Of a DNA stretch of 64,000 bases, positions 9,512 to 17,368 are shown piece by piece (the stretch's first letter is position 1; every line of letters starts with the position of its first letter). Position numbers and translations under genes: made by a program. The notes below the pieces were generated by a model that had not been told where the DNA came from, made no database searches, and saw only the letters and a list, made by a program, of their open reading frames with translations. The stretch spans positions 82,950 to 146,949 of the forward strand of contig CAWJNP010000014.1 in assembly GCA_963844255.1 (NCBI GenBank). Reading direction: 5' to 3'. This stretch comes from SZAS-79 sp963844255 (lineage in GTDB: Bacteria; Pseudomonadota; Gammaproteobacteria; Burkholderiales; SG8-39).

Positions 9512-9827
9512 GCACCAAACTCTTCTATCGTTTCTCCCGCTTCGCCGTACCTGATCGCGCGCCCGTGTTTGCCTCGCGAGGGCAACACTCATCTCGCTTA
9601 GGCCATTTGGCCAAATTGACCCTCCCGGAGCCCTCTGCCATAGTCCACGAAACGACATTTGCGCACCGCTTCTCACCGCCAAACGCTCATGCAACCCGCG
9701 CCGCGCACATCGCCCACATCGCTGCGTCATTCATTTCCCAAGCCTGAGCGCTCGCGCTCCGAATCCAGCGGTTCAGTCCGACCAGTTTTATCCACCATGC
9801 TCGCGCACGGCGGATCAAAACCTTTTC
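9512..9827. other. Non-coding stretch, no gene recognised
   Basis: About 315 bases without a convincing reading frame in either strand. It leads into the first cassette boundary (GTTATAC at 9828). I see no integrase gene, no clear attI and no complete attC in it. Confidence 0.4.
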
Positions 9828-9838
9828 GTTATACGACA
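9828..9838 (+). other. Cassette 5-prime boundary (core site GTTATAC)
   Basis: GTTATACGACA is the exact reverse complement of TGTCGTATAAC at 10449-10459, which is the R-double-prime side of the attC-like site after the next gene. In integron cassettes the first bases of a cassette pair with its own attC in just this way. The upstream half of the site is not recognisable, so this may be an attI-like or worn junction. Confidence 0.55.
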
Positions 9839-9858
9839 GCAAAAGAGGATCGCCAGGA

Positions 9859-10437
9859 ATGAAGACAAAAGGAATGGACTGGCAAAACCTGAACGGGATT
9901 GGCTCGCTTCAGTTCCGTTGTGGATACTGTGGAAATACAGTTGCATCGGACCGCGGATATTTCACAAGCAACAAGGTAGAAGGACAACAGGGTTACATTC
10001 GAATTTGTCCGCACTGCCAAGGTCCGACGATTTCCCATGGAGATGATCGAATTTCAGGCGTATCACCTGGAAATGAAGTTGGGCATCTCCCACAAGACGT
10101 TGAAGCTTTATACAAAGAGGCGAGAAATTGCGTCGCGGGATCGAGCTTTACCGCATCAGTACTCATATCCCGAAAACTTTTAATGAGTATCGCGGTAGCG
10201 CAGGGTGCCGAACCAGGCAAGAAATTTATCGAGTATGTCGATTATCTAGCGCAAAAGGGCTATGTTCCGCCGAACGGTCGCGGATGGGTTGATCACATTC
10301 GGAAAAAAGGCAATGAGGCCACGCACGAAATAGTATTAATGGCGATTTCTGACGCTGAGGAACTCATTGCCTTTACCGAAATGCTGCTGAAGTTCATTTA
10401 CGAATTTCCCGCAAAGGTCCCGCAACAGAACCCATAG
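9859..10437 (+). CDS. DUF4145-type protein with zinc ribbon, on an integron-like cassette
   Basis: A 192-residue protein. Residues 20-55 form a zinc ribbon with CGYC and CPHC pairs. Residues 80-185 resemble the DUF4145 helical domain, with EARNCVAGSSFTASVLISRK and HIRKKGNEATHEI; the latter resembles the Rx(4-6)H region of HEPN-fold RNases, to which DUF4145 is related. DUF4145 domains are often found in or next to restriction and defence genes. The gene fills one cassette (9828-10502) with no promoter of its own, and codon use is less GC-rich than the chromosome around it. Defence function is inference. Confidence 0.65.
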   Translation: MKTKGMDWQNLNGIGSLQFRCGYCGNTVASDRGYFTSNKVEGQQGYIRICPHCQGPTISHGDDRISGVSPGNEVGHLPQDVEALYKEARNCVAGSSFTASVLISRKLLMSIAVAQGAEPGKKFIEYVDYLAQKGYVPPNGRGWVDHIRKKGNEATHEIVLMAISDAEELIAFTEMLLKFIYEFPAKVPQQNP

Positions 10438-10452
10438 TCCAGATACCGTGTC

Positions 10453-10509
10453 GTATAACTATTCTTTGGTACGGACGCCTGTCGGCGCCGCACAATTCAA
10501 ACGTTAGGC
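10453..10509 (+). other. attC-like recombination site 1 (57 bp)
   Basis: It starts with GTATAAC (10453-10459) and ends with GTTAGGC (10503-10509). Between them, GGTACGGACGCC and GGCGCCGCAC can pair. The left core is an exact complement of the start of the preceding cassette (11 of 11 bases at 9828-9838). The 57-bp length is typical of attC sites. Confidence 0.75.
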
Positions 10510-10516
10510 AGCACGC

Positions 10517-11026
10517 ATGGACGCATCCTTAAAGCCGGATCCGCTTCGAAAAGGTTCGTACTATCGGCGGCTGGCGGACGTCTCGCGTGGACTTGAAAGC
10601 CTCGAGGTGAACAAGCTCTCCGAAACCATGCGCTTTTTCGCCTATTACTTTGGATGCGAGAAAGTAGCACGGGGCCTGTCAGGAATACATGCTCGCCGGC
10701 CGGCCAAAGATGCATATCACCATAGGCAAGGCCTCAAGTTAGATGACATCAAAGCAGCTGCCGCGGTCATCGGTTTACGCATTCCGCCGCAAGACTTGGA
10801 CTGGTTGTTCGCCGATCACAACGAGCAGCACATTCTTCAAACGACGCCCTCATATATGAACTCAGCCAGGCACCTCCGAAATCTCGTGACTCATGAGTTC
10901 GGGCCGAGCAATGTTGCGCGAGTGACAATGCACGTGCCATTCCACAATCCGAGGATGGAGGAGTTTCTTAGTTGTGTTCCGGCGATTTTCGAGTACCAGA
11001 GGCTTCACTTCTCTGGCGTGGCGTAG
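10517..11026 (+). CDS. Hypothetical protein, HEPN-like, on an integron-like cassette
   Basis: A 169-residue, mainly helical protein of unknown family. The most telling segment is HLRNLVTHEFGPSN near residues 118-131, where RNLVTH fits the Rx4H catalytic motif of HEPN ribonucleases. No membrane segment or signal peptide. The start is fixed by the cassette boundary 14 bases upstream, and the gene fills cassette 10503-11090. The neighbouring cassette also encodes a HEPN-related domain. An RNase or tRNA-targeting role is a guess from one motif. Confidence 0.6.
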   Translation: MDASLKPDPLRKGSYYRRLADVSRGLESLEVNKLSETMRFFAYYFGCEKVARGLSGIHARRPAKDAYHHRQGLKLDDIKAAAAVIGLRIPPQDLDWLFADHNEQHILQTTPSYMNSARHLRNLVTHEFGPSNVARVTMHVPFHNPRMEEFLSCVPAIFEYQRLHFSGVA

Positions 11027-11040
11027 ATGTGCAATGTGCT

Positions 11041-11097
11041 GCCTAACTCTAATAACACCCGACCGCCTTCGGCGGCGGGTGAACTGGCACGTTCGAC
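11041..11097 (+). other. attC-like recombination site 2 (57 bp)
   Basis: GCCTAAC (11041-11047) to GTTCGAC (11091-11097), with a strong central hairpin CACCCG-CCGCC-TTC-GGCGG-CGGGTG. GTGCTGCCTAAC (11036-11047) is the exact reverse complement of the cassette start GTTAGGCAGCAC (10503-10514), 12 of 12 bases. That is the expected relation between a cassette and its own attC. Confidence 0.8.
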
Positions 11098-11170
11098 CTT
11101 TTAACAACGCCCCACGCTGACACCAATCCAAGCATCTAATCGCTATGCATCGCTCTACTGGAGAACCCTG

Positions 11171-13629
11171 ATGACTGTCAAAACGGAATCACAACTGTCA
11201 GACGGTGAAAGCGCGTTACGTGCAGCGATTAGAAGTGCTTTGAACGGTGAAGCGATACTATTTCTCGGGGCTGGCGCTGCGAAAGCAGCCAAGACGTCGA
11301 AGGGAGATTGTTTGCCGACAGGACAGGAGTTGTCCGACGCGTTGGCTACGGATTGCGGACTTGGCGGGGGATATCCGCTCGACTCCATTACTGAGCATTT
11401 CTTAGATGCTCGGAGCGAAACCGCTCTTATCAATGCGTTACGAAAGCATCTTACAGTCGCGACAATTGCCCCCGTGTTGACTGCGTTGGCATCACTTCCA
11501 TGGTCGCGTATCTGGACAACGAATTATGACGATGCGTTTGAGCAAGCGCTAAAAGACCGTAAGGTATCTCACTATTCACTGACGACCGCTGCCGAGACGC
11601 GCAACGCTCAGGGCAACAGGCTTGTATTGCTGCATATCAACGGCTCCTTAGAAAAGATAAAGCAGTCTCTGACACCTGACTTCATCCTCACGTCTCAGAG
11701 CTACGCGACTCAGTCGTTCATTGAGTCGGAATGGTCAGTGATTTTTCGCAATGATCTACAACGCTCCAGGGCTGTCATTTTCATTGGCTACTCTCTTGCC
11801 GATATTGATGTTGCACGGCTGATATTCAATCCAACGATATTTCGTTCAAAAATTCATTTCGTCGATCGAACTGAAATTAACCCTGTACTAAAAGCGAAGC
11901 TTTCCAGATTTGGCACTGTTCACCCAATAGGACTTGATGCCTTACGGGGCATAATTGAATCCGAACGTTCCTCATGGACAAAGCCCGATCTGATTGAAGA
12001 GTATCAATGCTTTTCACGTCTGGTGATTGACGACAACAACCGTGCTCCTTCAGATGACGATTTTTACAATCTGATTCTTCGGGGAGTATCCCGAGATGGT
12101 TTGATGCTAGCCCAGGCAGAGAAGCCAGGCGATTGAAGCTATACGGTTATCAGAACATGCGAAGACAAGTGTATTAAGGACCTTGGGCAAGCAGCAACGA
12201 TTGTCGCTGTGGTAGGAGCATTCGCCAATGGAAAGTCTGTTGCCATTCGGTCAATTTCTCTGAAACTGGCGGCGCAAGGGCGCGACGTATTTCTTCTCTG
12301 AACACCCTCAATGATTCCGCTGACGTAGAGCTCCAGCGAATGTGCCGAAGGGACGGGGATTTTGTCTTAGTAATAGAAAACTATTCTCGCAATCTGCCAC
12401 TGGTCGAAAGCTTCTCGCGCTACGCCCGCCCAGACTGCGCATTACTGATATCGGAACGAGCCGAGGTTCACGAATTACGGCTTCCGGCACTAATCGACAG
12501 GACTAAGGCGCATCGCCAGCTCTTTGTTCAAGACGTCGACGTGCTGGACAACGAAGAGATTCGACGACTTTCGAGCCTACTTAGCTTTCGTGGTCTATGG
12601 GGAGAGCGCGCAGGACTAAGTGAGGCGCAGCGCAATGCATATCTAAAACATGACTGTGGCGGACAACTTCAAGCGGTGCTGATCGATGTCGCGAAGTCTC
12701 CACAGATTCAGGCGAAACTCAACGAGATCGTTGAGCACTTCAAAGCTATCGATGGCGGACTCCGTAGTACTGAATTTCGTTGTGCTTGTTACAAGCAATT
12801 GGAGAAGAGCCGCGCGTCTCAGTCGTAACAGAACTGCTGCACCTGTCTGATGATTCCTTTCGTAATCTTTCCCGTGATGAGATTCCCCGGCAAATCGTCG
12901 TTGTTCGGTCCGGCGTTGCGCAGTTCCGGTCGACAATAATGGCCACCGCAGGCACTTAGCGGTCTGGTTAATGCCCCGATTATTACTGACGTTATCGTCG
13001 AGTGCATTCGGAATGCAGAGCATGCGAGGCGAGCCGATTCATACTTCGGAAACATTGCGAAGGAGTTGATGAGATTTGCAACGCTTGAGCGCGTTCTTCC
13101 GGACAAGGGAAAACGTGCGGCCCTCCAAAATTTGTACGAAGAACTGAAGAACATTCCAACGATTCGAGAGAATCCGCAATTCTGGCTTCAATACGCGATG
13201 GCCCGCCTTAGCCTCGGTGAGTTGGATGTTGCGCGTCGATACTTTGAACAAAGTTACTCGTTCGCAAAAAAGCTCAGTGGTTATGACACTTTTCAAATCG
13301 ATAATCACTTTTGCAGACTGCTCTTCCTTGAGGCCGAGAACACGACTGACAGCGACGAGGCATTCAAAGCAGTAGGCGACGCGCTAATTACGTTGAAAAG
13401 GCAAGTGCTTCGCGAAAATCGTCACTATCCATATCGGTCCGCTTGGAATCTTGAAGGCGTAGCGAAGAGGCATGGTTCAAAGTGGACGACTGAACAGAAG
13501 AAAGGGGTTATTTCGGCCGCTCGATATCTTATCGATGCGGCACAACGACTTGATCCTCATACGGCTCGCTCAGTTGCGGTGGTAGGCGGACTTCAACGAT
13601 TGCAGGTCGTCATTGAAACCCTTTCGTAG
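11171..13629 (+). pseudogene. SIR2 plus P-loop NTPase defence-type protein, broken by a stop and frameshifts
   Basis: The first 321 codons (11171-12136) encode a SIR2 domain: AILFLGAGAAKAA, IWTTNYDDAFEQAL, LLHINGSL with the likely catalytic His, and VIFIGYSLADID. SIR2 domains of this kind degrade NAD in antiphage proteins. In the same frame after a TGA (12134) comes IVAVVGAFANGKSVAIRSIS, a Walker-A-like P-loop. Coding then continues in other frames (12297-12828; 12830-12950; 12965-13629) to a C-terminal helical part with a repeat-like look. Joined, it would be about 820 residues, like SIR2-STAND-type defence proteins. Either it is a decayed gene or it carries at least four sequencing errors. 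It occupies a cassette bounded by attC-like sites. Confidence 0.65.
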
Positions 13630-13656
13630 AGACGACCACGCGCGTAGCACCGAAAG

Positions 13657-13726
13657 GCCGAACCCATCGTTCCAAGGGGCGCTGCGCGATGAAGCCGCGC
13701 AGCGCCTCTGAACTCAGGCGTTGATG
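13657..13726 (+). other. attC-like recombination site 3 (70 bp)
   Basis: GCCGAAC (13657-13663) to GTTGATG (13720-13726). The perfect 10-bp stem GGCGCTGCGC/GCGCAGCGCC lies inside, followed by CTCTGAACTCAGGC, a familiar attC L-prime segment. AAAGGCCGAAC matches the complement of the cassette start GTTCGACCTTT (11091) in 10 of 11 bases. This is the most typical attC of the array. Confidence 0.85.
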
Positions 13727-13730
13727 CTGT

Positions 13731-13946
13731 ATGAAAACCCTTTTTGAAAGTGCAGACACGGTACAACGCGATAGGAACGATTTGTTTGTGAAATATGACA
13801 TCTACATCCAGTCGGGCGGGATTTCGCTCGCACAGCGCGCTTCAAGAGTAATCAAGAGCGTCGCCGGTATTGACCAAGGATTTCGGGGGTGGTTTGAGGT
13901 AATGCTGAAAACCGCGGTTTTCGGACTTTTTATAGAACCTCGTTAG
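13731..13946 (+). CDS. Small hypothetical cassette protein
   Basis: A 71-residue reading frame that begins 4 bases after attC-like site 3. It has no recognised domain; its C-terminal third is hydrophobic (around FEVMLKTAVFGLFIEP). The frame ends at the next core site (GTTAGAG at 13942), where I cannot find the matching left half of an attC. The cassette may be truncated, and the protein may be a fragment. Confidence 0.4.
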   Translation: MKTLFESADTVQRDRNDLFVKYDIYIQSGGISLAQRASRVIKSVAGIDQGFRGWFEVMLKTAVFGLFIEPR

Positions 13947-13955
13947 AGCGCAATC

Positions 13956-14450
13956 ATGACCATCACGATTCCAGACGCTGTTCGACAAATGCTTAGTATC
14001 GTCGAAAAGCTATGCGCGGCGTATCCGAAGAAGAAGTTCACGCTTGACGGACGGTTGGTAGGAGATATTGGCGAAGTGTTGGTCGAGGACGCTTACGATC
14101 TTGAGCTTTTTGCGGACATGAAGAAGAACCACGATGGCGAGTGTTCAGACGGCAGGTTGGTGCAGATCAAGGCCACAATGAAGAAAGCCCTTACGTTTCC
14201 GGCGGACCACGTACCGAATTATTACCTCGGCGTGCAGATACACTCTGACGGAACCTTCACGGAAATATTCAATGGACCCGGGGCTATCGCATGGGAAGCT
14301 GTGAAGGGCCGAACAGCGCCGAAGACCAATCTATATTCCGTACAAATTACGACCTTGAAACAACTCCAGGCACGGGTTGCCGCCGCTGACAAGATCCCGT
14401 TGCGCTCTAACGAGCGCTTGCACGGGGCGCCCGCTCGCGGGCGCCTCTGA
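13956..14450 (+). CDS. DUF6998-like, nuclease-like hypothetical protein on an integron-like cassette
   Basis: A 164-residue protein. The conserved core GRLVGDIGEVLVEDAYDLEL (residues 30-49) is followed by ECSDGRLVQIKATMKKALTF (residues 65-84). The order Glu ... Asp ... Gln-x-Lys looks like the active site of restriction-endonuclease-fold (PD-(D/E)xK) proteins, and I recall the DUF6998 family as having this layout. The last 15 codons run into the attC-like site, common in cassettes. It starts 14 bases after the cassette boundary at 13942. Nuclease activity is inferred from motif order only. Confidence 0.6.
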   Translation: MTITIPDAVRQMLSIVEKLCAAYPKKKFTLDGRLVGDIGEVLVEDAYDLELFADMKKNHDGECSDGRLVQIKATMKKALTFPADHVPNYYLGVQIHSDGTFTEIFNGPGAIAWEAVKGRTAPKTNLYSVQITTLKQLQARVAAADKIPLRSNERLHGAPARGRL

Positions 14451-14477
14451 AGCGCAGCATTATGCAGCGCGTTGATC
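14405..14477 (+). other. attC-like recombination site 4 (73 bp)
   Basis: CTCTAAC (14405-14411) to GTTGATC (14471-14477), with the perfect stem GGCGCCCG/CGGGCGCC at its centre. TTGCGCTCTAAC (14400-14411) is the exact reverse complement of the cassette start GTTAGAGCGCAA (13942-13953), 12 of 12 bases. The core trinucleotides deviate slightly from the RYYYAAC/GTTRRRY consensus. Confidence 0.75.
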
Positions 14478-14495
14478 GCAATCCATGGGCGCAAA

Positions 14496-14663
14496 ATGAT
14501 TTCCTTCCACGTGCCAACCGATCACCGCTTGCTTTCGGCATTTGGCGAGTTGGCGCTCCGGCACCAGCACACGAACCACATCCTGAATAACTGCCGATTA
14601 TTGACCGACGTCTGCACCTTAGCTCTGCTCGCTTCGCTCGGCGTGGCAAAGCCGGGACACTGA
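14496..14663 (+). pseudogene. Truncated cassette-type hypothetical protein
   Basis: A reading frame of 55 codons starting MISFHVPTDHRLLSAFGELA and LRHQHTNHIL, then losing all resemblance to a protein from about 14580. The first 28 residues look like the start of a helical hypothetical protein that I associate with gene cassettes (a DHRLL..FG.LALRH..L pattern). It follows the core site at 14471 but has no attC of its own. Probably the worn last cassette of the array. Confidence 0.35.
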
Positions 14664-14691
14664 CTTCACAACCCTCCGGGCAGCCCATCCA

Positions 14692-14720
14692 TTGACGCAC
14701 ACATTTACTGTAGCTACAAT
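14692..14720 (+). promoter_or_regulatory. brnTA promoter with BrnA-type operator
   Basis: TTGACG (14692-14697) and TACAAT (14715-14720) are 17 bases apart, a near-consensus sigma70 promoter. TGTAGCTACA (14709-14718) is a perfect palindrome overlapping the -10 box, placed where BrnA autorepression would occur. The control region therefore looks intact although the toxin gene it drives is not. Confidence 0.7.
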
Positions 14721-14725
14721 AAATA

Positions 14726-14919
14726 ATGCGGTTTGGGTTTGATCCGGCCAAGGACAGAGCGAACCAGGCGAAGCACGGTTTGTCTTTGATTCTGGCAGTC
14801 GAACTCGACTGGGAAGCAGCGTTGGTGTGGGTGGGTGGCTGATTCGAACGGGGCGAGACACGCATGATCGCTCTCGCGCCAATCGTCGTGAGGTGAAATT
14901 TTATGTCCAACAGACCTAA
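14726..14919 (+). pseudogene. brnT: BrnT toxin, internally deleted
   Basis: The start FGFDPAKDRANQAKHGLSL matches BrnT, a RelE-fold ribonuclease toxin. It runs to WEAALVWV, then hits TGA at 14840. In other frames the text picks up FERGETRMIALA and, immediately after, NRREVKFYVQQT with a TAA at 14917. The family normally has some 30 residues between these last two pieces, including the catalytic strand region, so about 90-100 bases have been deleted and the frame is lost as well. The toxin cannot be functional. The antitoxin start overlaps the remnant end, as in intact loci. Confidence 0.8.
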
Positions 14920-15202
14920 ACGTCCTTCGGTACGAATGCCCACGGTCGACGAGGATCGGGCGATAACAGCTGCGGCGAAGAATGATCCGGACGCCCTCCC
15001 GCTTACGCCCAGGCAGTTGAAAGCCATGGTGCCCATGCGCGCACTGCGTGGACGTCCAAGATCCGAAACCAGGAAGCTGCTTGTTTCGGTTCGCTACAGT
15101 CCGGAAGTTGTTGCGTACTTCAAGTCCACGGGCGAAGGTTGGCAATCGCGTATGGACGGCGTGCTTCGAAAATACGTCGAGCGCCAATCGCGCAGGGCAT
15201 GA
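14903..15202 (+). CDS. brnA: BrnA family antitoxin
   Basis: A 99-residue BrnA antitoxin with an acidic/proline N-terminal region and a C-terminal ribbon-helix-helix DNA-binding domain. The latter is visible as KLLVSVRYSPEVVAYFKSTG and GWQSRMDGVLRKYVE. The frame is intact, and its start lies inside the end of the toxin remnant. It probably still represses the TGTAGCTACA promoter. With no functional toxin it is an orphan, perhaps kept as a regulator or as an anti-addiction gene. Confidence 0.88.
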   Translation: MSNRPKRPSVRMPTVDEDRAITAAAKNDPDALPLTPRQLKAMVPMRALRGRPRSETRKLLVSVRYSPEVVAYFKSTGEGWQSRMDGVLRKYVERQSRRA

Positions 15203-15244
15203 CAATGCGGCCGAACTCGTCTCGTCGGGTATCAAATCCAGCCC

Positions 15245-15724
15245 GTGAAGACAGTAACAAGGCAACGCGCCCTCTGGACATTCGCCCCAATCGCGGTCGG
15301 CCTCCTCACCCCCTCCCTCGTCATCTTCTCCCTCGAAGTCTTCGTCGCCCATATCCCACCCCTGACCGCAACCGAACACATCCTCCACCGCCAATTCGCC
15401 GAAGGACACAATCTTTTCCTCCTCGCCGCGTTCGGACTGATCCCGTTTGCAACGCTCTCCACGATCTGCGCGATCGCGGCAAAGAAACTCACCCCGCAAC
15501 GCCTCGCCTGCCTGGGGATCGGCGGCCTCATCGGGATCCTCGGCCTGATGATCCCCGCCCACGTCGCGGTCTGGTACCCGCTCTACGGACCGGGACACAT
15601 GTCGTCCACCGCAGTGATCGCCTTTGTCTTCATCCCGATCTACTGCCTCGGCACGATGGCCGTTGGCCTCGCGATCGGATGGCTGGTGTCCCTGCTGCCG
15701 CAGTTTAAAAAACAACCGCAATGA
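15245..15724 (+). CDS. Hypothetical membrane protein
   Basis: A 159-residue protein starting at GTG 15245 with about four hydrophobic segments: FAPIAVGLLTPSLVIFSLEV, LFLLAAFGLIPFATLSTICAI, LGIGGLIGILGLMIPAHVAV and AVIAFVFIPIYCLGTMAVGL. These suggest an inner-membrane protein. No family recognised. It is intact and upstream of the DUF1353 gene in the same direction. Confidence 0.6.
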   Translation: MKTVTRQRALWTFAPIAVGLLTPSLVIFSLEVFVAHIPPLTATEHILHRQFAEGHNLFLLAAFGLIPFATLSTICAIAAKKLTPQRLACLGIGGLIGILGLMIPAHVAVWYPLYGPGHMSSTAVIAFVFIPIYCLGTMAVGLAIGWLVSLLPQFKKQPQ

Positions 15725-15786
15725 GAGACCCGGACAAATCACCGTAGCGCAATTCAAGACTTTCTTCGCACCGGAAGGAGGAAAAG

Positions 15787-16215
15787 ATGAAGTGCATCGC
15801 CTACAAGGACGGCTACAAGTACCAGCTGAAGGAAACATACTCGCTAACGATCGACATCCGCCCACCCGCCGCGATCGACACGGAGTACGTCGACCTCGAC
15901 GAAAACGGCAAGCTCACTCTGCAAGCGGGCTACGCCTGGGACGGACCCTCCGGCCCGACCATCGACACGCTGGACTTCATGCGCGGCTCGCTGGTGCACG
16001 ACGCGCTCTACCAGCTGATGCGCGAAAACCTCCTCGACCGGCGCGTCTACAGGGAACCCGCCGACCGCATCCTGCAAAACCTCTGCAAGGAGGACGGGAT
16101 GTCCGCACTGCGCGCCTGGGGCGTCTACCAGGCGGTGCGGCTGTTCGCCGACCCCGCGGCCGATCCCGCTTCCGACCGGCCGCTCACCAGGGCACCGGAG
16201 GGCTGCACGCCGTAG
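15787..16215 (+). CDS. DUF1353 family protein
   Basis: A 142-residue protein whose core AGYAWDGPSGPTIDTLDFMR and SLVHDALYQLMREN is the DUF1353 signature (a WDGPS ... HDALYQ pattern also found in phage genomes). The family's biochemical role is unknown. A very strong ribosome site, AAGGAGG, lies six bases before the ATG. The C-terminal 25 residues are unconserved. Its phage-like distribution and small size make an exogenous origin possible, but base composition matches the neighbours. Confidence 0.8.
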   Translation: MKCIAYKDGYKYQLKETYSLTIDIRPPAAIDTEYVDLDENGKLTLQAGYAWDGPSGPTIDTLDFMRGSLVHDALYQLMRENLLDRRVYREPADRILQNLCKEDGMSALRAWGVYQAVRLFADPAADPASDRPLTRAPEGCTP

Positions 16216-16243
16216 AATCGCGTTTTCCGTCTGCACAGCCGGC

Positions 16244-16441
16244 ATGCAAGGCATGGACAAACCAACGAACGTCTCGGCCGCGAACATCCTGCAGATCTTC
16301 GCGATCCTGATCCTGATCGGCCTGTTCTCGATGATCCTGCACAAGGCCGTGACGGATATCGCGAACCTCGCCCGGCTGCATGAAGGCGGCACGTTCTGGT
16401 CCGCGCTCGGGCGTTACCTGTTCGCCAACCTTGCCTCGTGA
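16244..16441 (+). CDS. Small single-pass membrane protein
   Basis: A 65-residue protein with one clear transmembrane helix (ILQIFAILILIGLFSMIL, residues 16-33) and a short helical tail rich in Ala and Leu. ATG 16253 (MDKPTN) is an alternative start. No family recognised. It precedes the GST-like gene by 22 bases and may be cotranscribed with it. Confidence 0.5.
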   Translation: MQGMDKPTNVSAANILQIFAILILIGLFSMILHKAVTDIANLARLHEGGTFWSALGRYLFANLAS

Positions 16442-16463
16442 ACGCACGCGCCCCCGCTCGAAC

Positions 16464-17249
16464 ATGACATCCAGCGACCCCGAAACAGCGATCCTCATCA
16501 CCATCCCGGTCAGCCACTACTGCGAAAAGGCGCGCTGGGCGCTCGACCTCTGTGCGCTGCCTTACACGGAAGAACCGCACGCGCCCCTGCTGCACCGGCT
16601 CGCCACCTCGAAGAGCAAGGGCGGCACCGCACCAGTGCTCGTGCAGGGCGAGCGGCGCTACATCGATTCGACCGACATCCTCGTCTTTGCCGACACGATC
16701 CAGGGCGGCGACCTGCTCTATCCGCGCGACCCCGCACTGCGCGACCAGGTCGAGGCCCTCGAAGAACGCTTCGACGCCGAACTCGGCCCGCATGTGCGGC
16801 GCTGGGCCTACTGGCACCTGCTGCCGCAGACGGCGCTGCTGCGCACCGCGTGGGGGCGCGGCGTGCCACGCTTCGAAGCCGCGCTGCTGCCCCTGATCCT
16901 GCCGCTGGCGCGCCGCCTGGTGATCCGCGGCTACCGGATCACGCCGGCCAGTGCGCAGCGCTCGCTCGAGCGCGTGCGCGGGGTGTTTCGCGAAGTCGAC
17001 GAACGATTGAGCGACGGACGACGGTTCCTCGCCGGCAACCGCTTCACCGCCGCCGACCTCAGCTTCGCCGCGCTCGCCGCACCGATGCTGTTCCCGCCCG
17101 AATGCGGCGCCGCGCATCCCGCGTTCGAAGACGTGCCGGCCGCAATGCACGAAGAGATCCTTCGCCTGCGCGACACCGTCGCAGGAAAATACGGACTGCG
17201 CCTGTATGCCGAGGAACGCGGCCGGCAAAAAGTCGAGGCGCAGGCATGA
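16464..17249 (+). CDS. Glutathione S-transferase family protein
   Basis: A 261-residue GST-fold protein. The N-terminal motif SHYCEKARWALDL (residues 14-26) has the Cys-x-x-Lys active-site layout of omega/SspA-like GSTs. GGTAPVLVQGERRYIDSTDILVFAD gives the cis-Pro and the Ser-containing glutathione site (residues 49-73). The C-terminal helical domain has FLAGNRFTAADLSFAALAAP. Length exceeds the typical 210 residues through a longer helical domain. It overlaps the next small frame by 4 bases. One of four GST-fold genes in the window; substrate unknown. Confidence 0.78.
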   Translation: MTSSDPETAILITIPVSHYCEKARWALDLCALPYTEEPHAPLLHRLATSKSKGGTAPVLVQGERRYIDSTDILVFADTIQGGDLLYPRDPALRDQVEALEERFDAELGPHVRRWAYWHLLPQTALLRTAWGRGVPRFEAALLPLILPLARRLVIRGYRITPASAQRSLERVRGVFREVDERLSDGRRFLAGNRFTAADLSFAALAAPMLFPPECGAAHPAFEDVPAAMHEEILRLRDTVAGKYGLRLYAEERGRQKVEAQA

Positions 17250-17368
17250 AGCGGATCGTTCCGGTCAGCGCGGGGCTGTTCGGCGAATCGGCAAGCGCGG
17301 CACGGCGCCTCAGCCTCGCGCTGATCCTCGCTGGCATCGTCGGCCTGAAGCCGGCTTCAGATGCCTGA
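17246..17368 (+). pseudogene. C-terminal remnant of a small multidrug resistance (SMR) transporter
   Basis: Forty codons encode PVSAGLFGESASAARRLSLA and LILAGIVGLKPAS, which match the last helix of SMR proteins (EmrE/SugE type, with the conserved GE.....R....LI..GIVGLK pattern). The first three helices, including the essential membrane Glu, are missing, so this cannot transport. It overlaps the preceding GST stop (ATGA) and the following maiA start, so it is now embedded in a run of coupled genes. Confidence 0.6.

Noticed and set aside
12134..12136. TGA in the SIR2-NTPase gene read as selenocysteine
   Set aside because: Further frameshifts follow in the same gene, no SECIS-like hairpin is apparent, and the family does not use selenocysteine. 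A nonsense change or error is more likely.
14513..14556. A fifth attC site around GTGCCAAC ... GTTGGCG
   Set aside because: Only 44 bp long, poor match to the core consensus, and not complementary to the start of its presumed cassette (GTTGATC).
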